64,000 bases of DNA, taken from positions 248,001-312,000 of the forward strand of contig JAPOVV010000110.1 in NCBI GenBank assembly GCA_026707945.1, written 5' to 3'. The notes beneath the pieces were generated by a model. That model made no database searches and was not told the origin of the DNA. It worked only from the letters and a program-made list of their open reading frames with translations. Position 1 is the first letter of the stretch. Each line of letters starts with the position of its first letter. The translations under genes and the position numbers were made by a program. The stretch is from Gammaproteobacteria bacterium (GTDB taxonomy: Bacteria; Pseudomonadota; Gammaproteobacteria; Pseudomonadales; Azotimanducaceae). Shown here in pieces: positions 35,795-46,003 of the stretch.

Positions 35795-37180
35795 ATGACG
35801 GACCTTCGCCACAATCTACCTGATACCTTAAATCCCGAAGGCGATTGGCGGCACATATTCGCGTACCACCCAATGGATGTTGAAATTGAGCGGTCCGAAG
35901 GAGTGTTTATCTTTGATCGTGAGGGCAATCGCTACTTCGATGTTTCTGGCGGACCGATGGCTGTCAATCTTCCGCATAACCATCCACGTATGAAACAAGC
36001 AATTGCGGACCAGCTTGAGAGCTACAACTACACCCATCCATCGCTTGCTGATCCAAAAAGAGCCGAGTTTTGCCGGATGCTCGCGGAGATCACGCCTGGC
36101 GATCTGGATTACACCTACCTCGTGTCGGGCGGGTCCGAAGCGGTTGAAACCGCGATTAAAGTGGCTCGGCAGGCGCAGGTAGCGCTTGGCAATCCGAGTA
36201 AATACAAAGTGATTAGCCACCGCGACTCCTACCACGGTATGACGCTTGCGACTCTAGGCGTATCCCACAATCCGAGCACACAAGCCGTGTTTGAGCCTAT
36301 GTTGCCAAAATGGCCTAGTGTTCGGCAATATTCCGACTTCGACCGGCCTTCAGGAATGACACGTGAGGAGTGGGGGATTGAATGTGCGGAAGCACTTGAA
36401 TTCGCGATTCACTACGCCGGCGCGAGTTCAGTTTCTGCGTTTCTTGCCACACCGCACGGCTGTGGCGCGGACTATGCATGCGTACCACCCAAAAGCTATT
36501 GGGAGAAGATTCGCGAGATTTGCGACCAATATGAAGTGTTGCTCATAGCGGACGAAGTAGTGACCGGATTCGGGCGCACTGGCAAGTGGTTTGGCATGGA
36601 ACACTTCAACGTCCAACCAGACATCATGGCCATGGCTAAAGGTATCTCGAGCTGTTATGTGCCATTCGGTGCCGTCTCCGTGTCGAGCAGAATCAACGCG
36701 CCGTTTGAACAGGGTACGCCTTTCGTACACGGCTACACCTTCGGCGGTCACCCGGTCGGGTGCGCGGCGGGATGCGAACTTATCAATGTGATCCGCGATG
36801 AAGCGCTGATTGAGAACTGCAATCGACAGAGCGAACACGTCTTCTCGTATAGAGATGAATTGCTTTCGCATCCGACAGTGGCAGACGTACGAGGCTGGGG
36901 TTTGATGATGGTGCTTGAACTTGTCGCCGACAAGGAAACGATGACCTTCTTCGACCGATCCGTCGGCGCTCAGACACTATTTCAGTCGATCGCTCTAAAA
37001 CATGGACTCGCTATGTACAGCTCCCTAGGCGGAGCTTCCCGCCAGCCTGGGTTAGCACGGGGGCTGCCTATCTGGATCTCGCCTCCGCTATCGATCAGTA
37101 CTGAGGAAGTCGAGGAAATGATGTCCCGATTGCTCGCTATGCTCGGCGAGTGGGAAGGCGTCGTCTTGAAAAGCAACTGA
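35795..37180 (+). CDS. Class III PLP-dependent aminotransferase
   Basis: A 461-residue omega-type aminotransferase. The N-terminus has FDREGNRYFDVSGGPMAVNL, a cofactor loop YLVSGGSEAVETAIK and ISHRDSYHGMTLATLG, the aspartate in LIADEVVTGFGRTG and the PLP lysine Lys282 in AMAKGISS. It belongs to the group that uses amines or beta-/gamma-amino acids as donor and pyruvate or glyoxylate as acceptor. No partner genes define the substrate. Confidence 0.9.
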   Translation: MTDLRHNLPDTLNPEGDWRHIFAYHPMDVEIERSEGVFIFDREGNRYFDVSGGPMAVNLPHNHPRMKQAIADQLESYNYTHPSLADPKRAEFCRMLAEITPGDLDYTYLVSGGSEAVETAIKVARQAQVALGNPSKYKVISHRDSYHGMTLATLGVSHNPSTQAVFEPMLPKWPSVRQYSDFDRPSGMTREEWGIECAEALEFAIHYAGASSVSAFLATPHGCGADYACVPPKSYWEKIREICDQYEVLLIADEVVTGFGRTGKWFGMEHFNVQPDIMAMAKGISSCYVPFGAVSVSSRINAPFEQGTPFVHGYTFGGHPVGCAAGCELINVIRDEALIENCNRQSEHVFSYRDELLSHPTVADVRGWGLMMVLELVADKETMTFFDRSVGAQTLFQSIALKHGLAMYSSLGGASRQPGLARGLPIWISPPLSISTEEVEEMMSRLLAMLGEWEGVVLKSN

Positions 37181-37363
37181 CCTCATCTTTTTTGGTTCGT
37201 TGATTGACGTCTGATGAGTATTCCCTCTGTATTGGTTACTAATGACGAGTTGGGTATCGAATCGGTTGGCCAGCCGAAGTGAAGCGCGAGTCGACGCCTT
37301 ATTTACTCGTTGTGTTGAAGCTTCGTCGAACGTCGTTCCACATACTCTCTCGTAACGTTGAAT

Positions 37364-38347
37364 TCACTCTCTAACGGATAGATTCTGTGTCGCAAGCCAC
37401 TCGCGATCAAATAGTCGTGATTGATATTTATTACCTGTATCGCACAACATGGTCACGATCGTATGGCCTGGACCAAGCTTCTTTGCTACCTCCATCGCGC
37501 CGCATATATTGATACCACTACTCGATCCCAAAAACCAACCTTCTTCTCGCAGGATCCGATAGACAACGTCGACCATTGCTTGATCAGCGATCTGCACAGC
37601 CCAGTCGACTCGTGCCTCTGCAAAGTTATCCGTAACGCGGCTATTGCCGATGCCTTCCGTAATCGAAGGACCTTCGCTCATCACTGCCTCGCCGGTCATG
37701 ACGTAGCTATATAGCGCGCTCCCCATGCAATCGGACAGCACAATTTGAACGTCTTCGCTCTGTTCTTTCAGATACTGAGATACGCCTGCAAGCGTGCCTC
37801 CCGTGCCAACTGAACAGACAAACGCAGAAACTTCGTGATCTGTGTCCCGCCAAATTTCTGGTCCTGTTGACTCATAGTGGGCTAGACTATTCGCCGTATT
37901 GTCGAATTGATTCGCCCAGATGCCGTCTTGGAAAGTCGCAGCGTAACGCCCAGCTTGTTTTTGGTAGTTATTGTCATCCTTGTACGGTACGGTCGGGACG
38001 ACGCGTACTTCTGCGCCGAGCGTTCTAAGGATGTCAACCTTTTCCGGTGACTGGTTGTCCGGCATGTAAATGACGCACTTGTAACCTCGTGCATTGCAGA
38101 TGTGGGCGAGTCCGATGCCTGTATTACCCGCCGTACCTTCAACTACTGTTCCTCCGGGTTTGAGTTCGCCGCTATTCTCCGCTTCCCGGATCATCCACCA
38201 TGCGGCTCGATCTTTAACCGAACCGCCGGGGTTTAAAAATTCCGCTTTGCCAAATATCTCACAACCCGTACTTTCCGAGGCTGCTTTTAATCGAATTAAA
38301 GGTGTATTACCTATTGATTCAACGAATCCCGCCTGATGTGTCGCCAC
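37364..38347 (-). CDS. Cysteine synthase family (O-acetylserine sulfhydrylase-like)
   Basis: PLP enzyme of fold type II, 327 residues. Features: SIGNTPLIRL, PGGSVKDRAAW with PLP Lys45, EGTAGNTGIGLA (Thr-Ala in place of Thr-Ser), FVCSVGTGGTLAG and GSSSGINICGA. It forms cysteine from O-acetylserine and sulfide or a close reaction. It stands alone, not beside cysE or sulfate assimilation genes. It is divergent from the serine hydrolase gene. Confidence 0.88.
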   Translation of the reverse strand: MATHQAGFVESIGNTPLIRLKAASESTGCEIFGKAEFLNPGGSVKDRAAWWMIREAENSGELKPGGTVVEGTAGNTGIGLAHICNARGYKCVIYMPDNQSPEKVDILRTLGAEVRVVPTVPYKDDNNYQKQAGRYAATFQDGIWANQFDNTANSLAHYESTGPEIWRDTDHEVSAFVCSVGTGGTLAGVSQYLKEQSEDVQIVLSDCMGSALYSYVMTGEAVMSEGPSITEGIGNSRVTDNFAEARVDWAVQIADQAMVDVVYRILREEGWFLGSSSGINICGAMEVAKKLGPGHTIVTMLCDTGNKYQSRLFDREWLATQNLSVRE

Positions 38348-38510
38348 TTCGTCTACGTGAGAAAATCAGCGGGAAATTTTAGAGACCATCTTTACAACAC
38401 ACAGTTCTTTAGTCTGCTTCGAATAAACAGCAGACTTAACACTGCATTCCATGTACCAAGTACTCAATTGGATAATGGCTCGCTTATTCACAACCTTCTA
38501 GAGACGTTCT

Positions 38511-39659
38511 GTGGCTGAAGATGCCTTTGTCAACGCTGGAGTAAACCCTAAGAAACTTGACGTGCTCCGTCAACGGGCCCGGAAGGAAATTGATGAAGGA
38601 CTATTACACGCAGCGCAGTATGCGATTGCGAAAGATGGAGAAGTAATTTGGCAAGAGTCCCTAGGCTCCGCTCGTAACGAGTCACTCTTCCCGGTATTCT
38701 CAAGCACCAAAGCTGTTATGTCAGCAGCCGCTTGGTTAGTCATCCAAGACGGCTTATTGGATGTCAACGAAACCGTCGCCGACATCATTCCGGAATTTGC
38801 GACAAACGGTAAAGAGTCAGTCAAAGTTGTGCAGCTATTCCTGCACACATCCGGATTTCCCATGGCACCGTTTCGACCCGTTGAATGGGACGATCGTGCG
38901 TCCCGCCTCGCAAGGTTCTCCAATTGGCGATTGAATTGGGAACCAGGTTCGAAGTTCGAATATCACCCAACATCGAGCATGTGGGTCATCGCGGAAGTCG
39001 TCGAACGGAAGACGGGCATGGACTTTCGAGACTACATTAGAACCCGAATTGTTGAACCGCTAGGATTAAAAGATTTCTACGTCGGCTTGCCTAACACTGA
39101 GAACGACAGGGTTATGGCCCTTGAGCATGTCGGCGATCCGCTAACTAGCGAAGACTACGCTCGACTAGGAGTACCTGAACCGCCGATCACGGAGGTAACC
39201 GAAGACGCGATCCTCTCATTCAATCAGCCTGAAATCCGGGCGGTCGGAGTACCTGGTGGTGGGGGCATGATGACTGCTGCAGCAATGACGCTGTTCTATC
39301 AGGGTTTGTTACACGGCGGCGCGCTCGGAGGTGAAACGGTTTGGAAGAGAGAAACGCTCGACTTCGCGCTGGACGTGATTAGTGGTGACTATGTTGATCC
39401 GTTAATGGGACATCGCGTCAATCGAGCCCTCGGTGTCGTTGTCGCTGGTAACGAGCAACGTAATTTCAGAGGCTTCGGTCACTCTAACTCACCGACTGCA
39501 TTCGGACATGGCGGTGCTGGAGGTCAAGTAGCGTGGGCGGATCCCGGCACTGGTCTTTCCTTCTGTTACGTGACCAATGGCCACGACCGCAATCCGATGC
39601 GCATGGGGTCACGGGGAGTGTCGCTTTCAAGTAAAGCAGCTTCCCTGTTGGAAAACTGA
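38511..39659 (+). CDS. Beta-lactamase-related serine hydrolase (class C/EstB type)
   Basis: A 382-residue serine hydrolase with the SxxK motif SSTK (64-67) in FPVFSSTKAV, a tyrosine in FEYHPTS near 150 and a GHGGAGG segment near the C-terminus replacing KTG. No signal peptide is seen, so it is probably cytoplasmic and an esterase or amidase, not a resistance enzyme. Start is GTG at 38511. Confidence 0.85.
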   Translation: MAEDAFVNAGVNPKKLDVLRQRARKEIDEGLLHAAQYAIAKDGEVIWQESLGSARNESLFPVFSSTKAVMSAAAWLVIQDGLLDVNETVADIIPEFATNGKESVKVVQLFLHTSGFPMAPFRPVEWDDRASRLARFSNWRLNWEPGSKFEYHPTSSMWVIAEVVERKTGMDFRDYIRTRIVEPLGLKDFYVGLPNTENDRVMALEHVGDPLTSEDYARLGVPEPPITEVTEDAILSFNQPEIRAVGVPGGGGMMTAAAMTLFYQGLLHGGALGGETVWKRETLDFALDVISGDYVDPLMGHRVNRALGVVVAGNEQRNFRGFGHSNSPTAFGHGGAGGQVAWADPGTGLSFCYVTNGHDRNPMRMGSRGVSLSSKAASLLEN

Positions 39660-39663
39660 AGGG

Positions 39664-40248
39664 CTAGTCCGAGTCTATCTGACTCCGGAGCTTCGACAGA
39701 TTAGCGTCACACTCTTCGATGCCTGCAGCGATTCCTGCGTCATCGTACAACCTACGCGCTTCATCCCAATAGCTTATCGCTTTTGCGGCATCGCCAAGAG
39801 CCGCATACAAGATCGCTATCGGACGATACGCATTTCCTAACGATAGGGGCGAAGTCTTGGGATCCGACTTAAGTGATCGCAATGCCCGCCAGTAAAGGGG
39901 TTCCGCCTCATCTAGCTTGTTTTCGTGACGCAGATGATCAGCCCAGTGACGCAGCGCTTCACCTTCGAGCAGACCACTACGAGCTCGACGAGCGGCATCT
40001 GCAGATTCACGCAGTAGCTCGATCGCTGTTGCGCGCCCTTCAAGATCACTACACAAGTGAGCAAGTTTGTTCAACGCGTACGCTAAACCGTAGTCATCTC
40101 TGCCACTCTTTGCGATCTCAGTCGCCTGTTCAAGTAATCGAACGCACTTAGAACGTAGCCGTAACGCTTGCGCACCAGATACTCGCTCCCGTATTGCCTT
40201 CGCACGCAACCGCCAAGCTTGGTCGGCGAGTTCAATCGCTTCTGTCAT
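39664..40248 (-). CDS. Tetratricopeptide-repeat protein
   Basis: A 194-residue, all-helical, Ala/Leu/Arg-rich protein with several TPR-like repeats, for example ALNKLAHLCSDLEGRATAIELL, GEALRHWADHLRHENKLDEAEPLYWRAL and PIAILYAALGDAAKAISYWDEA split through residues 55-170. It lacks a signal peptide. It probably serves as a protein-protein interaction scaffold; partner unknown. Convergent with the serine hydrolase gene. Confidence 0.7.
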   Translation of the reverse strand: MTEAIELADQAWRLRAKAIRERVSGAQALRLRSKCVRLLEQATEIAKSGRDDYGLAYALNKLAHLCSDLEGRATAIELLRESADAARRARSGLLEGEALRHWADHLRHENKLDEAEPLYWRALRSLKSDPKTSPLSLGNAYRPIAILYAALGDAAKAISYWDEARRLYDDAGIAAGIEECDANLSKLRSQIDSD

Positions 40249-40411
40249 TTTTCTCGGTAAACCACAATTCGCCGTTTAGGTGCACATCGAGATTTTCCAC
40301 AATGTGCGTTTCAATTGAATAGCAATTCATTACTCCAATATTGTTGAAGAGAAAGACCTAATTGATTCGATCGAAACGTCTTGTGCTTCACGTCTAGGCG
40401 AAAATTAACTT

Positions 40412-42025
40412 ATGGCACGTAGATTAGCTCAAGAACACTGGACCATCCGAAAACCAGCGATTGTTGGAAGTGGTGGGATCGTATCTACTCAACACTATCT
40501 TGCGTCTGAGGTCGGTGCCGAGATGCTCCGCACAGGTGGCAACGCGATCGATGCTGCGATCGCCGCAGGATTGGCAATTGGGGTTGTTGAACCGTGGTCC
40601 AGCGGCATCGGTGGCGGTGGTTACATGACCGTTCACCTCGCTGACAAGCGATCCACCAAGGTGGTCGAATTTGGTATGCGAGCGCCATTCGCATCGACAC
40701 CAGCCGACTATCCCCTAGATCCCAGTCAGGGCATAACGGGCGCAGGCAACTTTAACTGGCCAGCTGTCAAAGGGCATGTTAACGTAAGCGGACCGTTATC
40801 CATCGCGGTGCCAGGGTACATTCGAGGCGCCGCTCTTGCCCTAGAAACATTCGGCAGTAAATCATGGGAAGAAATCATCGAACCTGCTTGCCAGCTTGCA
40901 GACGAAGGTTTACCGATCGACTGGTTCGCGACTATGCACATTACCAATTTCGCACGCGGGTTATCGAGATTCGAAGGTTCGAAATCGATGTACCTCCCCG
41001 ATGGGTTTCCACCGCTAGGTGCGGGAGAGGGGTTTGTTAGTCGTTTACCTTTAACTCAATTGGCTAAGACGTATCGAACGATCCAGCGCGAAGGACCCGA
41101 TGCGTATTACGTTGGTCCGCTCGCACAGAGCATCGTCGCGGACTTGAATGAACTCGGCAACAAAATCACAACTCGTGATTTAGAGGAATACCAACCGTTC
41201 GTCCGCGAACCGATTACATCAATATATCGCGGGGCTACTGTCCAAACTCCCAGCAATATGACTGCCGGGCCAAGCATGCAGCAAGCGCTCGCTATTCTCA
41301 AACACCATGAATTTGCATCCGATAGACCGAACGCAGATGATGTCATTGCGTACGTGGAAGCCTTGCGGCAGACCTACGAGTTTCGGCTGTCGAACTTAGG
41401 CGAGGGGAAAACTCAATTGGGAGAAAACCATACGTCGCATCTGTCGGTAGCCGACGAAAACGGCAACATGGTTGCGCTCACCCAAACCGTCATGTCGCCT
41501 TTTGGCTCACTGGTGGTGCTTCCAAACACTGGCTTGACGATGAACAACGGGATGATGTGGTTCGACCCGCTACCAGACCGGCCGAATTCTCTCGTCGGAG
41601 GTCGTCATCCGTTGTGCAACATGTGCCCTACATTGCTATTTCGAGACGACGGTACACGCTTCGCGGTAGGAGCGTGTGGCGGAAGAAAGATCTTTCCCTC
41701 TGTCCTTCAGCTAACCTCGTTCGTGCTCGACTTCGCGATGGACATAAACGATGCTGTCCATCAACCGCGCGTCGATGTTTCAGGTAATGAAAACGTTTGG
41801 GCTATGGACCACTTCAGCGACGATATTCTTGATGCATTACGCGCCAAATACGAAACTACAAAAGTTCGATCAAATGGGCTCGGCGGAAACCAGTTTGCAG
41901 TCCCGCAGATCGTCGCTGCACGACCAGATGGTCGATTTGAAGGTGGGTGCTACGTGCCCTCGCCTCACGCTGCCGTCGCTACCGTCGAAGCTGATTCGAT
42001 GCGCGACGCGACGACCCTCAGCTAG
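40412..42025 (+). CDS. Gamma-glutamyltransferase
   Basis: N-terminal nucleophile hydrolase that autocleaves before a threonine and transfers or hydrolyses gamma-glutamyl groups, as of glutathione. The likely nucleophile is Thr341 in NHTSHLSVADENGN. Other family phrases are GGNAIDAAIAAGLAIGVVEPWSSGIGGGGYM, seen over residues 36-70, and the small-subunit MNNGMMWFDP segment. No clear signal peptide, in contrast to periplasmic E. coli Ggt, so the cell location is uncertain. 537 residues is near family length. Confidence 0.88.
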   Translation: MARRLAQEHWTIRKPAIVGSGGIVSTQHYLASEVGAEMLRTGGNAIDAAIAAGLAIGVVEPWSSGIGGGGYMTVHLADKRSTKVVEFGMRAPFASTPADYPLDPSQGITGAGNFNWPAVKGHVNVSGPLSIAVPGYIRGAALALETFGSKSWEEIIEPACQLADEGLPIDWFATMHITNFARGLSRFEGSKSMYLPDGFPPLGAGEGFVSRLPLTQLAKTYRTIQREGPDAYYVGPLAQSIVADLNELGNKITTRDLEEYQPFVREPITSIYRGATVQTPSNMTAGPSMQQALAILKHHEFASDRPNADDVIAYVEALRQTYEFRLSNLGEGKTQLGENHTSHLSVADENGNMVALTQTVMSPFGSLVVLPNTGLTMNNGMMWFDPLPDRPNSLVGGRHPLCNMCPTLLFRDDGTRFAVGACGGRKIFPSVLQLTSFVLDFAMDINDAVHQPRVDVSGNENVWAMDHFSDDILDALRAKYETTKVRSNGLGGNQFAVPQIVAARPDGRFEGGCYVPSPHAAVATVEADSMRDATTLS

Positions 42026-42134
42026 TCACTAGAAACGCTAGAGTTCGTTCAATAAATTCCATGCGGTGCTAACTCTTGTCGTCACGGATATCGACCTCGA
42101 AAAAAGCATCGATCGAAAAGCACCGTCCTCAACC

Positions 42135-43295
42135 CTAAAAAAATAAAAGTAACGCCCAAGCGGCACCAATAAAGGTTAACGCTAGCAACCATAGATAGAC
42201 GAAGCTAAGTAGCACGTACTGTATCGTGGTCATGACTACGCCATTTTGATAGTATCGCTTTAACGCAAAGAAGTAGTAAATAGCAAAACTCACAAGCAAT
42301 ATGACATACAGCGACCAACTCCCCGAGAAGCTTGGAATCAACAAGAGAATCGTAAAGACGATGAATGCGACCGTATGTACGTGCATACCGAACACTAGAT
42401 GTTCAGCGTAAAACTTATCGTGACGGAAATAGACTAGCTTAAGGAGCGCCGCGTAAAAAGGTAGCAGGCAAAACATCGCGATCGGTAAGTACTCAAACCA
42501 TTCTTCAATGGCATCTCCCGGTTGATACAAGATATCGATTATTTGATCGACGCCATACCGATTGAAAGCATCCATTGTTGCATAGTCGTCCGCCGTTATC
42601 CCAACCAATCCGTCCACGAAAGCAGGACCAACCACTGGACGCTCTAACAATGCCCAGAATTTACGGCGTCGCTCATCGTCAAGAATTTCTTGGAATCGTC
42701 GGATTCCCTCCAGCTGTTGTGAGCTCCAAAGGCCGCTGATAGGCAAATCCACTTCTTTCGTATTCACGAGATTCGGATCACCGGTCAATTCTTGTTCTGC
42801 TGATTCGGCACCTTGAGAACGAAATCCAGTTTCGTCCAATTCAATCTCTTGTTCGTCTGAACTAGCTTCAAGCGCGGCGAGATCGGGGAATGATGGTTCT
42901 TCCGAGAGATTAACGCTTAACGAAAGAACCGAGAAAAAGACAATACTTGCAAATAGATAAAGCCGGAACGGTGACAGATACCTAGCACGTCGATTTTTTG
43001 AGAATTCCTCAGATAAAGATCCGGGTCGAGTGAATAACAGACGAAACGTCGTGATTAACCGTGAATCAGTCTCGAACGCCTCAGCAAGTATTTCTCTTAA
43101 AACTGGAAAAACCGATCGTCGGTAGCTTTGTTCGTTCTGACCGCAAAGAGTACAGAATTGTCCCGTTTTCTGTGCCCCACAGTTTTCACACAACGTTTCG
43201 TCGAATTCTGATCCCGTTTGCCCACACGAGATGCAAAAACGCCCTCGCATCCTTTCACCGCAACAAACACATCTGCGCTTGTTAGACTGACTCAT
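42135..43295 (-). CDS. DUF3667-like membrane protein with zinc-ribbon N-terminus
   Basis: A 386-residue protein with cysteine pairs at the N-terminus (CVCCGE, FCISCGQ, CENCGAQ, FCTLCGQ) that look like two zinc ribbons, a conserved RLITTFRLLFTRPGSLSEEF segment, then one membrane span, a polar segment (about 140-260) and three more C-terminal spans. This arrangement fits the DUF3667/YppG-like family of unknown function. It has no operon partner. Confidence 0.72.
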   Translation of the reverse strand: MSQSNKRRCVCCGERMRGRFCISCGQTGSEFDETLCENCGAQKTGQFCTLCGQNEQSYRRSVFPVLREILAEAFETDSRLITTFRLLFTRPGSLSEEFSKNRRARYLSPFRLYLFASIVFFSVLSLSVNLSEEPSFPDLAALEASSDEQEIELDETGFRSQGAESAEQELTGDPNLVNTKEVDLPISGLWSSQQLEGIRRFQEILDDERRRKFWALLERPVVGPAFVDGLVGITADDYATMDAFNRYGVDQIIDILYQPGDAIEEWFEYLPIAMFCLLPFYAALLKLVYFRHDKFYAEHLVFGMHVHTVAFIVFTILLLIPSFSGSWSLYVILLVSFAIYYFFALKRYYQNGVVMTTIQYVLLSFVYLWLLALTFIGAAWALLLFF

Positions 43296-43433
43296 AGAAG
43301 GATGTCTAAGCCTCTAGTAGTTGAGTAATCTGTTAATTTGGGCGTAATATGAAGAGCGACTCAATCGGAATGAAATGCGTATTGCATCCGAAATACTTTC
43401 GAAATACGACTCGGCGAATTCAACCGCAACACG

Positions 43434-44294
43434 TTAGACTGTTGTGACCTGATCCAAGATCACTGCTTCCTGATCGACGGGTACATAAAAGTACGAACCC
43501 GGCCTGAAGTCGTAACCCAAATCGCCTAGCAACCTTCGCTGACGCGGACTACACCACTCTGCAATGTTCGACGTTACTTGAAAATCGTATTGGCGCATAA
43601 ATAACTGGCAGTAGTTGTATAGAAGGGTCTTTCGTGCGCTAGCCGATGCATTTCGACACGGACCGTGCCACATCGCGTGGGGGAATAAAACACAGTCTCC
43701 GGCCTGCGCTAGGATCTGCTTCGATCCTTCCGAGTAAGGATTCACGGGTTCCGGAGCGTTGTAAGGAATTTGTCGCTTGTGGCTACCCGGGAAGATTGTG
43801 AGGTTCCCCATTTCAGGTTCTGACGTGTCGGTTAAGAAATAGAGCGCTTTCATTGCGAGTGGAGGACACGAGTCCGATACTCGTATGCGTCGTAGTGCTT
43901 CACCGCCGTCCGTGTGAGTGTAACCAGGAAACTTATCGGAAGGTGCGCGTACGATCGCCTGCGACATGCTTAAGGTGATGTAAGGTCCCATGATGTCAAC
44001 CACAAGATCGAAGATGTTGGGTCGATCAATCAGGTCAACAAAGTGTTTGCCATATGGCAGCAAATCGCGCCGGTCCATAAATCCACTGTCTTCAAGGCTC
44101 GCAGCATGCGGCAACCAACCGTAGTGTCCTATGGGAACGTTTTCTCCACGAATCGGTTCATAGCCTGGCACATTGCGGATGCGATCAATTTCGTCGCTAA
44201 AGAACGCAACTTCGTCCGAACTCAAGGCTTCTTTGATCACCAGATAGCCTTCAGTTTCCCATTGCTCGCGTTGTTCGGCGGTGAGTTTATTCAC
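43434..44294 (-). CDS. Phytanoyl-CoA dioxygenase family (PhyH) protein
   Basis: Iron/2-oxoglutarate-dependent oxygenase of 286 residues. The iron ligands are His127 and Asp129 in THTDGGE and the distal histidine in FPHAMWHGP; an arginine in the following NASASARK binds 2-oxoglutarate. It does not show the specific motif of ectoine hydroxylase, so its substrate is open. It is transcribed with the BCCT carrier, whose gene lies 47 bases upstream in the same direction, so a hydroxylated osmolyte or quaternary amine is a possible substrate (inference). Confidence 0.86.
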   Translation of the reverse strand: MNKLTAEQREQWETEGYLVIKEALSSDEVAFFSDEIDRIRNVPGYEPIRGENVPIGHYGWLPHAASLEDSGFMDRRDLLPYGKHFVDLIDRPNIFDLVVDIMGPYITLSMSQAIVRAPSDKFPGYTHTDGGEALRRIRVSDSCPPLAMKALYFLTDTSEPEMGNLTIFPGSHKRQIPYNAPEPVNPYSEGSKQILAQAGDCVLFPHAMWHGPCRNASASARKTLLYNYCQLFMRQYDFQVTSNIAEWCSPRQRRLLGDLGYDFRPGSYFYVPVDQEAVILDQVTTV

Positions 44295-44341
44295 AGTGCT
44301 TTCTGATTGGAAAATCGGTTGATTAAGTTTAAATCCATACC

Positions 44342-45919
44342 TCAGCCTGACGCCTTTTGCCTGCGCAGTTCATCCTCTTTCAGTTCCCTAAACAACGCGA
44401 CAGTTATGAGAATGAATATCACCAATAGAGGTAACGACGCGATGATTGATGCGTTTTTCACAGCCGTCAGATCATCCATATACATCAGCGTGATCGGTAA
44501 GACGATGAGCATGAACGCCCAAAACACGCGATGCCACCGTACCGGATGATCACCAGCTTTCAATCTCTGTGTCGCCATACTAGCAATCACATAGCTTGCT
44601 GAATCGTAGGTCGTCGCGATGAAGATAAAGGCTAGAACGAGGTAAACGAGCATCGGTATGGGTTGAATCGGCAACGTTTCGACGAACGAGGCTATTGCGA
44701 CATCGGCGTCGCCTCCGATGATCATCTCCTTCAATGCAACGATGTCATTGAGTTCGTACCACATGGCGGTGTTGCCGATCACGATGAAGAACACCGCGCA
44801 ACCTAGCGTGCCGAGTCCAATCATTCCGACGATGACTTCTCGGAGTGTGCGACCTCGCGAAATTCGTGAGACGAATATCCCCATGAACGGGGCGTACGCC
44901 AGCCACCAAGCCCAATAGAAGATCGTCCAGTCTTCTACAAACCCCGCGTTGGTCGCTGGGTCCGTCCATGTATTCATACGAACGAAGTCTTGGACCAACA
45001 AACCCAGACTGTTACTACCGGTTTCCAAGATAAACACGGTGGGACCGACAGCGAGAATGAAAAGTAGAAACGCAAATCCCACGCCGAGATTGATCATGCT
45101 CAAGCGCTTGATGCCAGCATCCAACCCCAGATAGACACTGAGTGCGAAAAGCGACATGGCTATGAGTGCAACCGCCGCATCCATCGCCATACCACCTTCA
45201 ATACCGAAGAGTGAACTAATACATGCAGCAATCGCGGGCGTGGCGAGGCCTAGAGAGGTACCCGTACCTGCAACCATCGCAATGATGAAACAGAAGTCAA
45301 CCAGACGCCCGACTGGCCGTGTGGCTATATCGTCACCAGCGATACCGCAGAGCGCTGTTGATAGTCTCAGATACGGTATGTTTCGCTGGTAGTACGGTAC
45401 AGCAATCGCGACAGCTGGTAATGCATAGATTGCCCATGCCGAAAAGCCCCAGTGGAAAATCCCGTATGTCGCAGCCAATTCGACTGCCATTGGACTCTCC
45501 TGACCAACTCCGAGAGGAGGCGTGTCAAGATAGTATGCCCATTCAATGGGCGTCCAATAAAGCAACCCCGCGCCGATACCACTGCAAAACAGCATCCCCA
45601 TCCAAGCCAGTGTTGAGTACTCGCGAGGCGTATCGTCGCCACCAAGGCGAACTCTTCCGTACTTTCCGAACGCAATAACGAGTAAAACAACGAGGCAGCC
45701 GATCGCAGCCCATTGGTATAACAGACCAAAGTCCTGTGTGAGCCAGCTGTAAACGTTTGAGGTAACTTCAATCGCGGCATCACGATAGAGCAGCATTGGA
45801 AGGCACGCCGCCAGGATCGTAACAACCGCGATCCCAAACAGAGTCCAGTCGATCCCAGTTCGACCGGACTCCTTAGTCCATCGTTTCAGTGCTTCTTTTG
45901 GCGTGGCGATATCAGTCAT
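44342..45919 (-). CDS. BCCT-family transporter (betaine/choline/carnitine type)
   Basis: Twelve-helix secondary carrier of 525 residues. The core BCCT motif is visible as WTIFYWAWWLAYAPFMGIF around residues 325-345, and GIGAGLLYWTPIEWAYY lies earlier. It imports quaternary amines such as glycine betaine, choline or carnitine. Long C-terminal regulatory extensions of osmosensing members are missing, so constitutive uptake is more likely. Precedes the PhyH gene on the same strand. Confidence 0.92.
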   Translation of the reverse strand: MTDIATPKEALKRWTKESGRTGIDWTLFGIAVVTILAACLPMLLYRDAAIEVTSNVYSWLTQDFGLLYQWAAIGCLVVLLVIAFGKYGRVRLGGDDTPREYSTLAWMGMLFCSGIGAGLLYWTPIEWAYYLDTPPLGVGQESPMAVELAATYGIFHWGFSAWAIYALPAVAIAVPYYQRNIPYLRLSTALCGIAGDDIATRPVGRLVDFCFIIAMVAGTGTSLGLATPAIAACISSLFGIEGGMAMDAAVALIAMSLFALSVYLGLDAGIKRLSMINLGVGFAFLLFILAVGPTVFILETGSNSLGLLVQDFVRMNTWTDPATNAGFVEDWTIFYWAWWLAYAPFMGIFVSRISRGRTLREVIVGMIGLGTLGCAVFFIVIGNTAMWYELNDIVALKEMIIGGDADVAIASFVETLPIQPIPMLVYLVLAFIFIATTYDSASYVIASMATQRLKAGDHPVRWHRVFWAFMLIVLPITLMYMDDLTAVKNASIIASLPLLVIFILITVALFRELKEDELRRQKASG

Positions 45920-46003
45920 CTACTCATTTATAGGCATTTTGAACAGCCCCACTTACTGGTCGTTCAAATTGAAGCTACTCATTCCCGAATCACGCTTCCT
46001 GAG

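Noticed and set aside
43434..44294. PhyH protein as ectoine hydroxylase EctD beside the BCCT carrier
   Set aside because: The diagnostic EctD signature is not present, only the general PhyH iron ligands.
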